A program made the translations under genes and the position numbers. Shown piece after piece: positions 49,553-50,649 of a DNA stretch of 50,649 nt. This DNA comes from Clostridiales bacterium (lineage in GTDB: Bacteria; Bacillota; Clostridia; Lachnospirales; Lachnospiraceae): contig JAJPZY010000044.1 of the NCBI GenBank assembly GCA_021204085.1, positions 1 to 50,649 of the forward strand, read 5' to 3'. Numbering within the stretch: position 1 is the first letter of the stretch; each line of letters starts with the position of its first letter. The notes under the pieces were generated by a model. It was given only the letters and a program-made list of their open reading frames with translations. It was not told where the DNA came from and searched no databases.

Positions 49553-50649
49553 ATTTCTGCTCCTGTATAGATATATACGCTAATACATTCTGTCTTTAAA
49601 TAGACCTGTACTTGTGAAAAGTTATCTATTTCTCTTCCTTGCCAGGTATGATCGGAAGTAACCACAATATCTTCTTCACCTAAAGATGCCATATACGCTT
49701 CCCATTCTGAAACAGCAGTTGAAATATTCTCCATAATAGTAGTCTGATCACAGAAATACCGATAAGAAGGTTTCTCATTTATTTCCAGCAAATAAGAGCT
49801 GTCTGTATCAATTATCGTCATATGAAAATCAGAATCATCCGCTTGAAATATCAGGAGATCCTCATACCATTCCCACACAACATCTAATGTTCCTTCTGAC
49901 AGAAATGTAACATAGTCTCGCAAAGGAATGGAACACAAAAAACAGTAAAAGGCGATTGTTACTCCTATCCATATCTGCCGTGAAGATGCAATTTCCCCCA
50001 TTGCCAACAATAGCGCTGGAATAGCTGCCAAAAAGAAGTGCCATCCGTTATTGCAGCATAGCAAAATAATACCGGAAATTATTGCTATTGATATCTGAAC
50101 CAAACCATAGGATTTATCATGTTTTCGCAAATTTCTGATTCCGCAGAAAAATAATGGTGCAAATAATAGGCACTTAATAGCTTTATGAAGCATTTCTGTC
50201 GGCTCTGTAACAGAGTTACATAATTCCTTGATTGGTATTGTCCATACCGCATGCAAAAAATCGAATAAACATCCATATGCAGCAAAATAAACAATAAACA
50301 AAACTGTCGGAGCCACCAAAAACAGCAATCCTATAATTCTTTTTTTATAATTATGATGAGCAAAAAAGCAGTATACCGCTGCACCAAGAAGAGGAGCAAC
50401 ACCATATGGATGAATCATCAGACATATTCCACAGCAAAGACCGATTTTTATTATACGTAAGTTTGTAAATCCACAGGAAAAAGACTGGTAAATATGATAA
50501 AGACCAATTGCGACCGGTACCAGACACCATTCTATAGCGCTATTACCGCCACAACATAAAGCTGCGTAGGGGATTAACAGAAGCAACCGAACAAAAAATA
50601 ATCCTGAATTATTCACGGGACTACGCCATATCGGCGAAACCCCCGTGTA
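49549..50649 (-). CDS. Multi-pass membrane protein, 5' end outside the window (possible glycosyltransferase-like)
   Basis: The frame stays open to the window edge, so the N-terminus is missing; a GTG at 50616 is an internal codon or weak start. At least eight hydrophobic helices are visible (FFVRLLLLIPYAAL, IGLLFLVAPTVLFIVYFAAYG, LVQISIAIISGIILLCC, IWIGVTIAFYCFLCSIPL). A hydrophilic C-terminal domain of about 120 residues follows (FHMTIIDTDSSYLLEINEKPSYRYFC). The layout recalls polyprenyl-phosphate-dependent glycosyltransferases of the GT-C class, but no catalytic motif is certain. The region is clearly more AT-rich than the window average. It overlaps the exporter gene by ATGA and so belongs to the same putative peptide cluster. 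Confidence 0.7.
   Translation of the reverse strand, partial: YTGVSPIWRSPVNNSGLFFVRLLLLIPYAALCCGGNSAIEWCLVPVAIGLYHIYQSFSCGFTNLRIIKIGLCCGICLMIHPYGVAPLLGAAVYCFFAHHNYKKRIIGLLFLVAPTVLFIVYFAAYGCLFDFLHAVWTIPIKELCNSVTEPTEMLHKAIKCLLFAPLFFCGIRNLRKHDKSYGLVQISIAIISGIILLCCNNGWHFFLAAIPALLLAMGEIASSRQIWIGVTIAFYCFLCSIPLRDYVTFLSEGTLDVVWEWYEDLLIFQADDSDFHMTIIDTDSSYLLEINEKPSYRYFCDQTTIMENISTAVSEWEAYMASLGEEDIVVTSDHTWQGREIDNFSQVQVYLKTECISVYIYTGAEI

Overview
The window reads as chromosomal DNA of a gut-type Lachnospiraceae/Clostridia (Bacillota). The signs are strong AGGAGG-type ribosome binding sites, many Gram-positive lipoproteins (LTACGS-type lipoboxes), a YesM/YesN-type sensor pair, an oxygen-sensitive 2-hydroxyacyl-CoA dehydratase module, a GH3/GPH-symporter sugar locus, a split ThrE exporter and a DUF1703-type AAA/PD-(D/E)xK protein. 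The genus cannot be fixed from this sequence alone. No rRNA, tRNA, CRISPR array, intact transposon or phage gene was seen.

Layout. 0.3-6.9 kb: cell-surface genes on the minus strand: a lipoprotein, a 1410-residue surface protein built from two 604-residue tandem copies, and a PrsA-like foldase lipoprotein. 7.2-8.5 kb: an rRNA-methyltransferase-like gene with a structured leader, then a 51-bp minisatellite. 8.5-13.2 kb: a tightly overlapping three-gene signalling operon (membrane-anchored solute-binding protein, histidine kinase, AraC-type response regulator). 13.4-16.7 kb: a two-gene 2-hydroxyacyl-CoA dehydratase system whose ATPase activator is fused to one dehydratase subunit but also has its own internal start. 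16.9-18.6 kb: tsaC/Sua5 and a RelBE-like toxin-antitoxin pair whose promoter overlaps the terminator hairpin of the next operon. 18.8-23.8 kb: GH3 glycosidase plus GPH symporter with a divergent AraC regulator. 23.7-26.6 kb: a small unknown gene, a MocR-type regulator broken by one in-frame TGA, and a divergent ECF S-component (probable vitamin B6 uptake). 26.6-31.5 kb: a PotABCD/AfuABC-like ABC importer with a glycerophosphodiester phosphodiesterase. 31.8-33.5 kb: AAA/nuclease-like protein. 33.6-36.3 kb: PadR regulator divergent from an Fe-S flavin oxidoreductase of the BaiCD/FadH class. 36.5-39.2 kb: hemB-hemL-precorrin-2 dehydrogenase. 39.2-40.7 kb: two-subunit threonine/serine exporter behind a pair of covarying hairpins. 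40.7-46.1 kb: sulfate ABC importer (fused CysT-CysW permease) divergent from a LacI regulator, with two LacI-type operators between them. 46.1-47.1 kb: a reduced sigma-70-like protein. 47.3-50.6 kb: a Fic remnant, then the 3' end of a RiPP-type cluster (PqqD-like protein, ABC exporter, membrane protein running off the window).

How the parts work together. Sulfate import, siroheme-branch tetrapyrrole synthesis and amino-acid export lie next to each other and fit sulfur assimilation. The GH3/GPH locus and the solute-binding-protein/YesMN operon both point to carbohydrate sensing and use. The PrsA-like lipoprotein probably helps fold the large exported surface protein beside it.

The least ordinary signals are: the dual-start dehydratase/activator gene; a family of long leader hairpins, including a pair with compensatory stem changes around a constant 14-nt loop at 39.25-39.36 kb; the predicted face-to-face promoters with paired LacI operators at 44.7-44.9 kb; the toxin-antitoxin promoter embedded in a terminator; the TGA exactly at a conserved Trp position in the MocR gene; and the truncated sigma-like protein. 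All functions are inferred from sequence motifs read by eye; no database search was run.
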